A stretch of 64,000 nt of DNA, taken from positions 85,421,636 to 85,485,635 of the forward strand of contig CM023456.1 in NCBI GenBank assembly GCA_013339765.2, written 5' to 3'. The notes beneath the pieces are model-generated. The model had not been told where the DNA came from. It saw only the letters and a list, made by a program, of their open reading frames with translations, and searched no databases. Of this stretch, positions 1-11,760 are shown piece after piece. Position 1 is the first letter of the stretch; every line of letters starts with the position of its first letter. The DNA is from Haemaphysalis longicornis. Lineage: Eukaryota > Arthropoda > Arachnida > Ixodida > Ixodidae. The position numbers and the translations under genes are program-made.

Positions 1-3000
1 GTAGAGCTGGTGTGAGAGGCATGTTTGTCTGTTTGTGACAAAGGGTAACCTGTTCCTGCCGGGTCAGTATGGGGTGAGGTGACGGCAGAAGCCTCTTATC
101 GGGAAGGTGAGGGTAGGAGTGTGAGGGTAGGAGAGCTAGGGTTCTGGACTTGGTCGCTGATGTGTGGCGCCCGGAGAAGGGTTTCGCGGGCAAGCAAATC
201 AGCTCCTTCATTGCACTACATACCAGTGGGCACAGGGATCCAATTTACCCTACATTGTCCGGGTGGATGATGCTCTGGCTCAATTTCGGAGTTGCATAGA
301 CACCTGTAATGACCGGGGCTAATATTAAGGCGGCAAGTACCAAAAAAAAATGCCATATCAGCCAGGAACATACACGTGAATAATGCAGGAAAACGATGTT
401 ATAAAGTCACAGGTAGGGAAAAACTTGAGAGACCAAGTGTGTGAACTGAGGTGCCCTATGTCACACATGTAAGGTCATTATATCCATCACAACCACCCCT
501 ACGTCACAAGTGCAGTGAGCGGCTTTTGATGCCACGCCTTTCACATACGTGTTCTTTTACAGCTAATTCAAACCAACGTAAGTACATGTTCTCGAGAAAC
601 ATGAAAGCAAGCAACGTTTGCTTTGTAAGACTTCTATAGTGATATGGAGGGGTAGCAGTGCCCAAACGCTCATAATACTTGTAGCAAATGTAAGGAATTG
701 CCTCTATTTGTGGTATAAGTGTTCTGTGAAGTTTCAGACATTAAACAGCCTGCTGTGGCAAGTAGTTCCTATGTCAGTCATTCACTTACGTAGTCACTAA
801 CAATAAGTCTGTGTGCAAGGCAGGAAGGCTGACGTGTACGGTACTTTCTGCGCTAACAAGTTCCAGACATGCCGTTTTTGTTTTCAGCGTCCGCATCTGC
901 AGTTTGAGCAATGCGAAACTCTGAACAGGGGTGATTTCTGTTATACCATAAACGTTTCACCAGTGGTTGAAGGGAGGCTTTGGTGTGTGTAAATATTATC
1001 GTGTTGTTTCCAGTTTGTATACCTCGATTCACCTAAAAAGAATTTCAGGTTCGTTACGTCGAATGTCACGTGGAGCCAGGTGGCCTATTTAGGCGCCACG
1101 ATAGTTTATTGTAGCTGAAGAGTACCGCTGGGAATTTCAGCCGTAAATGTTTTCTACAACACAGGCAACTATTACAAAAACAATCTTGTTTAGGTCCGCT
1201 GTTACTTAAAGAAACTATTTGAAACTATGGTCGGCAGTTCACGGTCGAGACAAAATACCCGCCCTAAGCACTGTGAACAGCGTGGTCGTATGTTACCTTA
1301 CTTGTTGTCATTACAAAGAAAGTGACCATCCTATACGGGTGACGCGTTTCTCCCTTGTTGCCTCAAACTGCCAGAACATCTCTCTAAAGTCTCTTCCAAA
1401 TAGGTAATTTGGTAAATTTGAATCAATAGAGCTTGTATTATGGCCCCAATAGGGCTCGTAGGCCTCCTTTCCCTGCATTCTGCCCTTACACTTCTTAGAG
1501 ATGTATTTTCTACAATTGATTGATACGCCCATGGTAACAAACAACATGGAGGCATTCAGGCTTAATACATGCAATTAATGTACACGTTCATTCAATTTAA
1601 AACGCCATGCACATTGAACACTATGTACATAGAATGGAGGCACGCAGCAGGGCACGCGCTGGCGCCAGTGCGTCTGCCGCTACTATGACGTCACTCCTCT
1701 GGCGTACGCAGACCTGCGAATGTGCAGACCCAATTATCTACACACCCGTACTCCAATTGGATTGGATTTCCAATCAAATCTAATATAATCTACTCCAATT
1801 CACTACAATTACAATACAATCCAATTCAATGCTTCTTGCGCTTGTGGAGCACGGCCCTTCAAGATCCAAGCGAAACTGGTCAACCTCAGCCAGTGTAACT
1901 TACGCCAGAGAAGTGGAGCAACAGGTTTGAAGAGGATGAGGCTCTAATGAATTGACTAGAAAGGGGGCGCGAGCCGGCGCAGCCATGCGAGCATGCGGCA
2001 GCTCGTGACGAGTGTAATAAATGATGATGACTAGCGTCGTCTGCTACAAGGGGAACACATAAAGTCTCAACAATAATGATGATTGTTGCTGTCAGCAGCC
2101 CAATTAACCCAAATGTAATATTTAACTTTTGAGTACAGTAAGTGGGTATGTTTGTATTTAAAATTAGAAGCAGTCGTGTTTCTACATGGTATAAGTTGGA
2201 AGAATTCTTCTGGCGTCTCTGTGCTCAAAGACTCCGTCTTTTAATTGTGCTCGCATGATCACCCATGTATTACATAATCGGCGCAAAGGTAATCCCTGAT
2301 GTGCCTACAAATTTGTCTTGAATTTAGTAGTATACCGATGAAGGGCAGAAGAAAGGTTTATGGTAGTAAAAATGTGCTTGGCATAGTGAATTTTTTCCTC
2401 AAGTGTAATATTTCAGCTCACGTACTGAAAACTGGCGCTCGAAAATAACGTATGAGGAATCTGCTGATGTCAGAAGTTCTCATTCCAAGTTGAAAAACCG
2501 AGGTTCTATAGAGCAGGAAATATCACCCCGCACAATGAAAGCCTTGTTCACCAAAAACATCATTAACACATCTCTCATCGTCTCTTGGGAATGTTGCATT
2601 ATCTGCATATAAAAATGAAAGTATACGCATTTTCAAATGTTTAGTAGCCAAAATACATTTGTCTAAGGCCAGAACGGGTGCGTTGTATACCTCAAATTTC
2701 CAATTTTTGATACTGTATGTTATCTTTAAGTGCAAGCAATACAATCGTACTTCGGTCTTTTCTGTTTCAGAACGAGATGAGTAAGTGTATTTTATGTTTA
2801 CCATGGCTCATTAGAGGTATGTGATATTCCGAACTGCTTTCAAGAAAAAAACGCAAGAGCTACATATATCACGTGCCGAGCGAGACATCATCTCGCTGCG
2901 AGATGCTCGGCTTTGGAAGCAGACATTTCTGTCCTCTGATGGAGGAAAACAATGTTGCTGCTCACGTTATGCAGAGCTGATGAGGCACGCATGGGATTGT

Positions 3001-3221
3001 TTTTTACACCGCAGAAAGAGGCGCAGAGCATAAAAGAGACCGGAAATAAAAATGCCCAGGTCTACATCCTGGTAGCAAGTGGGGACTTTAGTCAGAAATG
3101 AAATATAGAGCAATGGTGATCACCCTTATTAACTGACGCAAAAATACCACAAATTAATCAAGAAACTTAGGTCTGTCTGCGTACTTTGACGGTGAAGCCT
3201 CGTGATGCTTATTAAAAATTT
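1..3221. other. No gene recognised; simple-sequence patches
   Basis: I see no conserved protein in either strand here. About 1735-1835 is a low-complexity patch built from CAATT/AATCC-like words. At 2016-2030 an AATAAA is followed directly by TGA repeats, which could be the 3' tail of an old + strand retroelement, but no coding match lies upstream. A nested hairpin occupies 2875-2911 (GCCGAGC pairing with GCTCGGC, with a second inner stem). The rest looks like unconstrained intergenic or intron sequence. Confidence 0.5.
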
Positions 3222-4745
3222 AACCTTATCACCATCATAATAAACCCACTCCGGGCCAATGCAGGGCGAAGGCCTCTCCAATTAACCTCAAACCGCTCCT
3301 GTCCTGCGCTGCCCAAACCCACAGCGTACCCCCGATGTTCCGTATGTCATTCCTGGATCGCGTTGCTGTCCTTCTCCTTTTTGTATACTCATCTCCTGGT
3401 ATCCGCTTTGTTACACTAATTGTCCAGCGGCTGTCGGTTCGTCTCACAAAATGGCCAGCCCAAGTACATTTCTTTTTTCTTAATTGAACTATTATATCGG
3501 TAATTCTAGTTTGTTCTTTGATCCAGGTGGCACGTTAATTGTCGCTGAGTGTTTTTCCTAACAATATTCCTTCTATGGACCGTTGAGCCCACCAGAGTTT
3601 GCTTTCTAGTCGTTTAATAAACGTCAAGTTTAAGCTGCATACATCATCGCCGGCAGTATGCACTTGGTCGTGAATATTTCTTTTGAGTGGCAGAGGTAGC
3701 TTAGTTTTTATTATTTGGGTATGCTTGCCAAGTGTTACCCAACCCATACCAATTCTGCGCTGGAATTCTTTCTTGTGGTTTGGGTCAGCCCTAATTATCC
3801 GCCTGAGGTAGTTATATTCTTATACGTATTCAAGCGTTTTGTTTCCTAAGCTGAAGAGGACGTTTTTGGCACGCTTATTCCTGATTACATTAGATTTATT
3901 TACATTTCTTTCTAGTACTACGGCCATGCTTTCTGATTTTTGTTGCTCAATTAAGCATTGCCTTCAGGTGTTCTGCTTTCTTTCTCACTAATACTATGTC
4001 GTCCACAGACCTCAAATCGCTCAAGTATTCGCCGTTGATCCTTGTTGCCATGTTTTTCCATTCGAGCGTTCTAAATACCCACTCCATGCAGCGCTATCAA
4101 TATTTAGAGAGATGGTGTCTCCCTGTCTTACTCCTTTTTGGGAGGGAAATTTTATCGCTTTGTTTGTGGAGGGTTATTCTGGCGGTGCATTCCTTATATA
4201 TAGCGTCTAGAAATGTAATGTAGGTTTCCTCTTTTAGTGCTTCTGAAAGGGCTGGGGTGAGTGCGCAATGAAATGCTTCCTCGTAATCTATAAAAGCCAT
4301 GTAAATGGGCTAAGGGTACTCCGCGGATTTTTGTATCACTTCGCTGATGACACGGACGTGATCCATGGTTGAGTGCCCTTTCGTAAACCCAGCCAGCTGT
4401 CTAGGTTGTTGGGAATTCAGGCTGTCACCTGTGCTGCTAGGTAGAAATTTGGTAAACAGCTTGGAAACAACTGAGGTTGGGCTGATGGGTCTGTAATTCT
4501 TTGTTTCCTAGGGATTTGCCTTCCTATGAATTAAAATATTGTTCTGTTTTTCCAGGCTATGGGCACTTTTTGAGTCTTCAAGCATTCGGAAAATAGTACA
4601 GCATGCTTCTCCAGTACAACATCTTCTCCCTCCTTCACAAGATGTATGGTTATGTCATCGTCACCTGCAGCTTTGTCTATTTTCGTGCCATTGAGAGCCT
4701 TTTTAACTTTCTAACTTCCTATTTATATACTAGCAGGACGTCGCA
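3222..4745 (-). mobile_element. RTE-like LINE, reverse transcriptase remnant
   Basis: Read on the minus strand, this is a decayed LINE polymerase of the RTE/BovB kind. In order it shows an upstream fingers-like segment (about 4740-4560), NYRPISPTS (about 4490), KGHSTMDHV, the first RT aspartate in AFIDYEEAF (about 4280), the catalytic pair in SVDDIVLV (about 4010; usual form ADD), and the RTE C-terminal block with DNRWT-like and DIRNIGGTLW residues ending near 3235. The frame shifts many times, so no protein can be made. Below 3235 the sequence runs into TTTATTATGATGGTGAT-like DNA, in keeping with an RTE 3' end. The 5' part, including endonuclease, is missing; the higher-coordinate end abuts a Penelope-like element on the other strand. 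RTE rests on the C-terminal block; RT identity is firm. Confidence 0.8.
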
Positions 4746-4824
4746 AGTTGAGGTTCTCCTGGTCAAACGTTTCTGGCATACAGCCTTGTGTAGAATCCTG
4801 CTACAGTGTGCATTGGTGTGCATT

Positions 4825-5001
4825 GGTTCTCGCGTGGCTCCTGTGTTGAGTAACATTTTTCTAAGTGCCATGAATGTCGTTCTTGAGAAAGAATTGGAAA
4901 CCTTGATTGTGAAGGCCTTCAGGTATGTCGATGATTACCTTTTGGTTGTCCGGGACAGTAACTTTAAGCAAAAAAATGTCTCGTATCATGTGTGCGTTTG
5001 A
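4825..5001 (+). pseudogene. PLE 1 reverse transcriptase palm fragment
   Basis: The segment carries the PLE RT block RVAPVLSNIFLSAMN and then the catalytic box YVDDYLLVV, with both aspartates kept. The frame ends at a TGA at 4999-5001, just past a run of seven A at 4970-4976; the family continues in the next frame from 4976. A one-base change in that A-run explains the break. The upstream codons back to 4603 in this frame belong to unrelated DNA (the antisense of the RTE-like LINE), so no true start codon is present. Confidence 0.85.
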
Positions 5002-5929
5002 GGATAACGGTCATGGGTTGGCCTTCACCACCGAGTGTTCCAAAGAAGGCGTTATTCAGTTTTTAGACTTGTCACTCTTGTTCCAGGATAAGCACGTGTG
5101 TTGGACTTACCTGCCTAGGTCAAAAAAACCTCTATTATGTTTTTCTTCTTGCCACTCCAAGGTGGTAAAATTGGGAATAGCTGTAAACAGCTTGAACTCG
5201 TCCATAACGAAGTCATGTGTGCACAGTATGGGTGCCAGTTTTGCGTCCCAGGTTAATAGACTAAGGCAGGCTGGTTTCCCGGATCGTTTTATTGAATGTG
5301 CTGCTAGGAAGGTGCTTTCAAAACTGAAAAATTCTGGAAGGTGCACTCAGTCAAAGGATAAGCCCCAGCGGTTTGCGGTTATTCCGTACATTCACGCTCT
5401 TTCGCACAGGGTTAAAAAAATAGCCGGGAGATTTAATGTTGACGTTGTTTTCTCCGCCAAAAATAAGCTAGAAAATCTTTGTCCCGCAATTGACAAGAAG
5501 GCGGAAAGAAAAAGTAAGGCTGTGCAAAAGGGGTGTGGCGTAAATCACCGATCACAATTTGTTGAGTGCAGAAGTAACGTCGTGTACTGCATTCCCTTGT
5601 CGTGCGATAAGATATACATCGGACAGACGGGGAGATGCATAAATGAACGTTTGCGGGAACATCGCAACTCTGTAAAGCGCATACCTTCTGATGTAAAGGG
5701 CAAGACTTCCGATGTAAAGGGCCAGCCTTCGTCCCATCTCTCGTCACATTGTTCTAAGCATGGATGTTATCCGAAACTTAACGGGACAAGTATTTTGTTT
5801 TCACACAAAGACGCGCGCACAAGGGAGATATCCGAAGCCTTCTTTATCAAAAAGAATGGTGATGACTGCATTAGTTCCCCCTCGGTGTGCTTGCTGGATT
5901 GTGAAGTTGATTACCTTGATCGCGCATGA
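4976..5929 (+). pseudogene. PLE 1 RT thumb, linker and GIY-YIG endonuclease
   Basis: This open frame continues the RT after the frameshift. The first 130 or so residues are the RT C-terminal region (FLDLSLLF, FPDRFIECAARKVL). A linker follows with VDVVFSAKNKLENLCP, then a Cys/His-containing segment, then the GIY-YIG nuclease: VVYCIPLSCDKIYIGQTG, the arginine-bearing RCINERLREH helix, and the glutamate-bearing EISEAFFIKK segment. In PLEs this nuclease makes the nick that primes reverse transcription. The frame is open for 318 codons and ends at a natural TGA. It cannot start translation properly because the true start is far upstream and lost. The catalytic residues I can recognise are all present. 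Confidence 0.9.
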
Positions 5930-6109
5930 GCTTCAACTTTCAGTGTGTGCAAGAGTGTTGTGCGCATGGCCTATGTCACGGGGTGTTATTACGCAGGCTT
6001 CTTTATATGTTCTTCCAATTTCTAATAAAAACTTCAATTGTTAGTAAGCGCTCGTGTTGTGTCCTACCCTTTTGTCCTGTCTAGTTTGCGCTGCTCCCTC
6101 AGAATGAAT

Positions 6110-6900
6110 GTATACCAACTGGCCCAGTTCTCGACCTTGTTATACCTAGCTCTTCAAATTTTTAATCTTCCGTCAGGGAATTGCCACTCAAGTTCTAATC
6201 CTTTCGCGCTCCTTTTTCACCATGTTCTAGAGCACCTTTGTACCAAATTTGTACCTTCTATCACCAATAGTTTCGCAGATAAACACCTTGTCTTTTCTCG
6301 GTGCGGGTGCAGCCGCGCACGTTGTGGAGAACGCAAATAAAGCAGACCTATTTAACTTCCGCGACCGAATGACCACCTAAAGGCTATACTCGCCTCATTA
6401 CATTGCTGGTCCAATAGTTTGACATGTTAAATCAGCTCGCTAGGGTCATCTTCGGTAAAGTTACCGCCAAAAGCCGTATATCAAACAACGATGAGGGCTG
6501 ATGTTCCAGAAGCTTCCTGTGAAGGCGAAGCCTTTGTACATAGCTGCGCAAGTTTTCAAAGTTTCTTTAAAAATCTGCTATGTAAGCTATAATCCTTCCG
6601 CATTCCTCTTTCACGAAGTTCTAGAGCATGGCGGTACCAAATTTGGACCTCCTAGCACCAAGCGTAGCACAGATAAAAACTTTCCTTTTTGTCTCCATGG
6701 GGGTGGCCGTGGACGATCAGTAGCAGTTGGCTAGGGGCAATTTTGGTAAAGTTATAGCGAAATACCAGAATGTAAACAACCAGGCCCGCCTATGTTCTAG
6801 AAGCTTCAACTCATTGTGGATGCGTCTAGACTGAGATGCGCGAAATTTTCAATTTTCGTTTTGAAGTTTTCATTCTTTCGTTGGATAAACAGTTTTTGGG
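6110..6900 (+). repeat. Diverged tandem repeat, two to three units
   Basis: The stretch after the PLE contains repeated blocks. One unit runs from about 6110 to 6495, a second from about 6500 to 6790, and a partial third starts at about 6792. Shared landmarks are TTCCAGAAGCTTC/TTCTAGAAGCTTC (6503, 6794), a TAATCCTTTCGC/TAATCCTTCCGC block (6196, 6589), TTCTAGAGCA (6224, 6619), ACCAAATTTG (6242, 6637) and GGTAAAGTTA (6454, 6745). The units differ in length and carry many substitutions. I see no protein in them. Confidence 0.6.
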
Positions 6901-7296
6901 TACAGAACAATATTTCAAAGGCGAATGACTCCAATATAATAACAGCGGCATTTTTGGCCATTTGAGTTTCGAAGTACTCATTTGTTTTTAGCTATACAGT
7001 TGAGCACGGCAGAGGCTTACCTTTCCAATGGCAACAGGTCTGTTATATCATCAGTAAGGAAACGTGTCAGCTTATTTCTTCAGAACCGCACTTATAAAAA
7101 GCGAAACCGACAAACGCTGGCTTGTTATGACTACACGCGTGCTTGGCAGCGTCGTCGGCAGGAAACTTCTCTCGCTCCCTCGCTATTTTTTGGCTGGCTC
7201 TCCATGCCTAACCAATGCAGGAAGAGAGTGCTGCCTGCTGCGGAAGTAACCATCATCCCGGATACCTAAGGGGCAACAGTAGAAAGTTTCAACCAT

Positions 7297-7338
7297 GCTA
7301 GGAATACTCTTGTAAACGCTAGGAATACTCTTGTAAAC
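7297..7338 (+). repeat. 21-bp perfect tandem duplication
   Basis: A 21-base unit starting GCTAGGAATACTC occurs twice back to back (7297-7317 and 7318-7338) with no mismatch, just upstream of the CR1-like LINE coding remnant. It is most simply a replication-slippage duplication. Confidence 0.85.
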
Positions 7339-7348
7339 GCAAATAGAG

Positions 7349-7924
7349 GTGATTCACAGATTATCGTTTAAAGCAAAGCCTAGCGGATTCGAGGTGCAGT
7401 TTGTAAGGCGAGAAAAAAGGGACGCCCTTATCGAGAAAGCTGGGAAACTGCTCCAGACAAATAGAGATTTTGGCAACTCTTCAGCTGCACCTGTTTTTGT
7501 AAATGATCACCTTTCTCCCATCCTGAAGTTCCTTCTGGGCATGGCCGTTGCTAAGAGAAAGGCGAGTGAGTGGAAGTATTATGCGCAAAGAAATCGGATG
7601 ACTCTGCAAAAGTTATTATCAAACATGAAGGCGGCCTTAAGAAGATCCAGTAAAAAATCGGCCGCTCGCACTATCTTGACGTTGCCTACCCTTCGACACC
7701 TAATCCCGCCAATAAAGGCTACCAGAAGCAGTCCTCTTATAAAGCAAGCAGATACGCCGATCTTTTTTTCGAGCCTATCGCCTTTATCTTTTCTTATTCT
7801 GCAGCACAAACAGCGCCCAACATCCGACGTCACACCAACCATCCTTCATCCCAAATCTAGCGAACTAAATCGTCCTCATATCTTCGCACCAATGTTTCGG
7901 CCCGTGAAAGCTAATTCAGCTTAG
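7349..7924 (+). pseudogene. LINE ORF1 protein with FP25K-like domain
   Basis: The 191-codon frame holds the motif PVFVNDHLSP followed by LLGMAVAKRKASEWKYY and a basic RNRMTLQKL segment. This is the pattern of the FP25K-like domain found at the end of ORF1 in many arthropod CR1-type LINEs (VxVNExLTP, then a helix, then a basic strand); its role is probably nucleic-acid binding. The residues before it (RREKRDALIEKAGK) look like the end of a coiled coil. The frame is open upstream of the ATG at 7349, so that ATG is probably internal and the true N terminus is lost. After the domain the protein becomes low-complexity basic/Ser/Pro sequence. Confidence 0.6.
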
Positions 7925-8129
7925 TATGAGACAAAAATACGCAATAAATTCCTCCATGAAACAGCCTCTGCGTGGTTGTTGGCCGCTGTAGCGTTGTTCC
8001 GGTGTATTAAATGCTTTATTTCCACTTGCCTTCACCTTGTTTTAGGTTAGCCATGATGCGTTCGCATGGCGAAGAATTATTTGTGTCAGAATTGAAAAAA
8101 TACATAACAGTTGTATTAGACGTCGGTTT

Positions 8130-8680
8130 ATTTGTATTAAAAAAGTACAACCAATTGAAACGTATTTTCACTAAGGGTAACATGTTTTTTGATACCATAA
8201 TGCTTTCTGAAACGTTGTTCACCTCGGAAAAAGATGTATTTGTGATCCCTAGATATGAGCCATTTTATGCGAAGCGTACCGATAATTGAGGCGGTGGTGT
8301 ATCTATGTTGGCGTCGAACAGATTGAGCTGTGAACCACTATCTCAGTTTTCATCAATCACCCCCATATATAAAACGCTAGCGATCAAGACTGGCTCTTGC
8401 ATTTTATGCGTTTGTTATCTTCCACCTGACTCATCTGCTATTTTTTTGTGAATTTATAGAATCTCAGAGTTTGTTACTCACCATAAGTAGGGAATAATTA
8501 TGGGTGGTGATTTCAACATTAAAATGCTTGATAAAACAACATCAGGTGTGAATTTAAAACTATACTGAATATGAATTCCTGTCAAAATATCATAACATCT
8601 CCTACTAGAATAACTCCAAAATCTGAAATGCTACTTGATTTTTCATCACTACTTTTGATACTGGTAGCTTAGTCAGTGGG
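8130..8680 (+). pseudogene. LINE ORF2 endonuclease remnant
   Basis: The segment reads as an exonuclease/endonuclease/phosphatase fold broken by stops. Visible blocks are FDTIMLSETLFTSEKDVF (8190-8250, with the catalytic SET glutamate), a stop followed by GGGVSML (about 8291), CVCYLPPDSS (about 8410), MGGDFNIKM (8500-8526, with the catalytic D-N pair) and PTRITPKSEMLLDF (about 8610). The order and spacing match CR1-type LINE endonucleases, which nick target DNA to prime insertion. At least four stops or frameshifts are present, so it is non-functional. Confidence 0.75.
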
Positions 8681-8690
8681 ATGAGACAAT

Positions 8691-10602
8691 GAGACTCGTC
8701 TTATCGGTTGATTAAAGCAAACACCTTGGATATATTCAGAGAACACGTAACGTGGAAAACAAGCAGGCTTGCTACTTTTGTAGAAAGTATAGTTGTGTTC
8801 GGTGCATTTGCGACGGTAGGTGAAGGTCGCCATCTGCGGTATGATTAAATTTTGCTTTATTTAGGGCGCCGAGTTGCAGCAGAAGACCGCCTTCTAAACA
8901 GCCTACTCCATCGACCAAGGCTGTTGTGGTCTTTTCAGATGTGTCATTTCGGAAGTGTAGACTGTTTTTTTGTAAATTTATGAGGGAAAGTTTTCTTGGC
9001 CGGTAGACTGGTGCCCCAGGCTTCTTTTTATATACAAGCTTTCTTCTTTACGTGTATTATGAAGCCAAGCAATATAAGCCGTAGTGCAATAATTGCCTTA
9101 GAGTATTGAAAGAAATGCACAGCAACATGGCGGCATGCTGACGTTGTCGGGTTTACGCAGAGGTAGGCGAAAATCTTCGTTACTAACTTCTTTCTGGATG
9201 GTCCTAGAGATATACACCTGGCATTCTCCTGTACTTATTGCAGTAATGTATTCGCTCAAGTAATTGAACCTCAACATGAACTGCTTGCAGTCCCATGGAA
9301 GAATAGGAAAAGGGCAAAAAATTCAATGCCCTTTAGGCCTTTAAGCAAGTCCTACCCGCGCACTTTCCGACGAGTACCATGATATCAACTACGTCTGAAC
9401 AAAACTGCGGCTCATCCCCTTGTTTGTACGATTCCGTAAATGGTGCGCCAGGCGTGGAGTTGCGATGGAACAGCGTGCACCCTTGTTCATAAAGCTGTAT
9501 CCTCACGCCCGTTTATGGTAACAGCCCTCCTGGAGTTACTTTCTAAGAATGCCACGTAGCAGTCGTGTGTTTGGATTGGCCATGGTACTCAATCGGTGTG
9601 GTCTTTTCGTCATGCCTTTTTGGTACACTGTAGGACGGTGTCGGGTGTGCCAGAAGGAAAGTAAAAACACTACTCATTTAAACCTAGCCATTTCTTGCAA
9701 GAGCAAAGGCTTTCGCCACGGTGTTTCGTGAAAGTGTTCCTTCGAATGAGCATTCACAGCTTGCAGTCTAACTACATCTACTGGATTATGGAATTCTCTG
9801 TATCGTTTGTGCGGAAGGGCACTCACAGACATCCAGCCCGCGCGAGATCGATGGCGAGACTGAGGAGCCGCGCGCTGGTGGAGCATCGGGCAAAGCAGCG
9901 CTTTTGTTATGGGGCTTTGTGAGCTGCTCTAGAATTTGTTCCTTTAAAGTTCGCAGCGCAGTTTTTTCACATATCAGTCGTTTAACCTTCGCCTGGTGAC
10001 TTGGTTGCCTTGCGCTGAAATGCACGCACAGACGGTCCAGCCGCCGCTGGAAAATGGGGCATTGGCAGGAGAAGCGACCGTTTTACAGTCACCTGGTCAC
10101 GTAGTACCGCAAAAAGGGAGCTCCGGATAAGCGAAGCATGCGAAAAACAAGCGAAGCCTGCGTGCCGAAGTCTAAAATTTAATTCTAACTGATGAATGAC
10201 CTCGAAAGATTTAGCGTAGGCGACTGCTTGATTTAATCATAATTACTTTGATTTGCATCGTGTAACAATCCGTGCCTCCCCAAGCTGCGTCACCTAGTTT
10301 ACCTGGCGGGTGCGGGGAAACGTCTTTATTATATTTCCTAAAGGGCACGGCGGGCATTTGTTAGAGATGGGGATTGGGATTGAATATTAGGACATGTGAT
10401 GATGCTTGCAGCGACTGCATGGGTGATTTCGGGGAATTAGCAAACCAAGTGGACAATGGCAAGCAGCCGGAAAAGGTCATGAATTAAATATTGCGCTAGG
10501 GGTCACCCCTGGATAGGTGGTCAAGTTTACCGACGGGGTAGCATATCGGCCGCGCATTCCCTAACAGGATATCATCGTAGCGAAGGTTTCGACATGATCC
10601 AG
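8691..10602. other. No gene recognised
   Basis: I found no conserved motif, splice-flanked segment or clear repeat in this interval on either strand. The short open frames here overlap on opposite strands and look like chance frames. It may hold the decayed 3' part of the CR1-like LINE to its left, but nothing shows it. Confidence 0.4.
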
Positions 10603-11760
10603 GAGAGAGAGAGAGTAAATGTTTATTGAAAAGGAGAAGAGGTCGGCCTGAGAAATTGATCTTGGGCCTGCTACTTCCCTCTGGGGGGAGGGTACTGAGG
10701 ACAGAAAGAGAAAGGAATGAATATGGAAGGTATGGGAAATGACACTGAAAGCAAAAAATGAACTATGTACAAGCAGCAAAACCAATAAACGTCTCACGTA
10801 CAACGGGGCGCTGAATCAGATGACTACAGTTCACTTTTTAGCACATGACTATCATCCATGAAAAAAAAAAAAAAAAAACTGCTCAGACATTATTTCGCAG
10901 TCTGTTCAATTTTGTCGCAACCTAGAGGCGAGAATCCAAAGAAGAGTCACCAAGAAATGTAAGCAGGGCTTTAACGGCTAGGCTTTGCTTCCTGTTGTCA
11001 GCCCACGTGCCCAAAATCTTTTGTTCGGACAGAGGGCGAGTGTCCAGGCGTAGTAAAGCTGTCTCAAGGTTCATTCGCTCACTGGAGTACTTTGGACAAG
11101 CACTAAGCAAATGTTCGATAGTCTCAGGACAACCGCACAGAAGGCAGTCTGGGCTGTCCTCTCGTCCGATTGTGTGAAGATACTTCCGAGTCAATGCTAC
11201 TCCAAGACGCAGCTTGTGTAGCAATGTCTCTTGACTTCGGCGAAGACGAGGAGCATGACTGACCCAGAACTTTCGCTCTGGATCGAGATTGTGTAGGCGT
11301 TTATGTCGATTCTGCGGGTCCGACGAATGCAAGGCTGCAGCTTGTTTACGTGCTCCATAGAGTATCGCGTTAGCATCCTGCCTTGTGATCGGTATAGACA
11401 GGAGAGTTCCATTGTGGTGTGCCTGCTGTGCTTCTGCATCCGCCAACTCATTTCCAGCGATGCCACAGTGACTTGGTATCCACTGAAACACCACCGTGTG
11501 GCCCTTTTCATTAAACTCTTTAAACAGGATAGCGACATCAGTGGTCAGCTGATCGTACGCGCCTCGCTTCATTGGGTACCTTAGTACCTGCAGCGCTGGT
11601 TTGCAGTCACAAAAAATAATCCACTGCTGTGGCCTTTCACAAGAAATGATGCGGAGCGCTTCGCGTAAACCGACCAGTTCTGCTGCAGTAGACGACGTCC
11701 TGTAAGCAATCTTGAAACGTTGGGTCAGGTCCAGGAATTTACAGCGTGGGTGGCAGACGA
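10603..11760 (-). mobile_element. I-type LINE 3' end with (CT)n tail
   Basis: On the minus strand this is the 3' part of an I-type LINE: RNase H domain, zinc-knuckle C terminus, 3' untranslated region, an AATAAA signal (10622-10627 on the plus strand as TTTATT) and a CT microsatellite tail (10603-10615 as GA repeats). The 5' side, with gag, endonuclease and RT, is missing. A run of about 20 A (10860-10880) lies inside the 3' untranslated region and is not the tail, because it is on the wrong strand. The tail type matches the element at 27070-28062, which has a related RNase H. Confidence 0.85.
10922..11720 (-). pseudogene. LINE RNase H domain and zinc-knuckle C terminus
   Basis: The frame is open well above its first ATG at 11572: the codons up to about 11715 read FKIAYRTSSTAAELVGL, placing the catalytic glutamate of RNase H, then IIFCDCKPALQVL (second aspartate), then WIPSHCGIAGNELADAEA (histidine and last aspartate). 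A C-terminal zinc knuckle follows (CLLCGCPETIEHLLSACP), ending at a natural stop. The strand holding the first aspartate lies above 11720 and is not recognisable. RNase H in I-clade LINEs removes RNA from the RNA-DNA hybrid during copying. Over 260 codons without a break makes this one of the best-kept reading frames in the window, though it lacks its RT. Confidence 0.88.

Larger units (their letters stand above)
4800..6085 (+). mobile_element. Penelope-like element 1, 5'-truncated
   Basis: Penelope-like elements (PLEs) copy themselves with an RT fused to a C-terminal GIY-YIG endonuclease. This copy keeps the RT palm (from about 4825), the thumb and linker, the nuclease (to 5929) and a 3' untranslated end. 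That end has AATAAA near 6025 followed by a GTTAGTAAGCGCTCGTG terminal block. A related terminal block (GGCAGTTCAGCGCAGTG) follows the nuclease of the PLE fragment at 22600-23300. The N-terminal half of the RT is absent and the truncation point abuts the RTE-like LINE. Only one frameshift separates the two coding parts, so the copy is less decayed than most elements here. Confidence 0.88.
7320..8690 (+). mobile_element. CR1-like LINE, ORF1 and endonuclease part
   Basis: Two adjacent coding remnants in the same direction have the order expected for a CR1/L2-type LINE: an ORF1 with an FP25K-like domain (7349-7924), then the N-terminal apurinic-type endonuclease of ORF2 (about 8130-8680). The RT is missing, so the element is cut off on its 3' side near 8690, which is unusual because most LINE copies are truncated at the 5' end. 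Later deletion or insertion of other DNA is the likely cause. Confidence 0.7.

Noticed and set aside
563..577. 15-base segment between TTTTACAG and GTAAGT, considered as a micro-exon
   Set aside because: Too short to judge, with no partner exon; splice-like words of this kind arise by chance in AT-rich DNA.
10860..10880. Run of about 20 A, considered as the poly(A) tail of a retroelement
   Set aside because: It lies within the 3' untranslated region of a minus-strand LINE whose own AATAAA and CT tail end further left; the A-run is on the wrong strand for that element.
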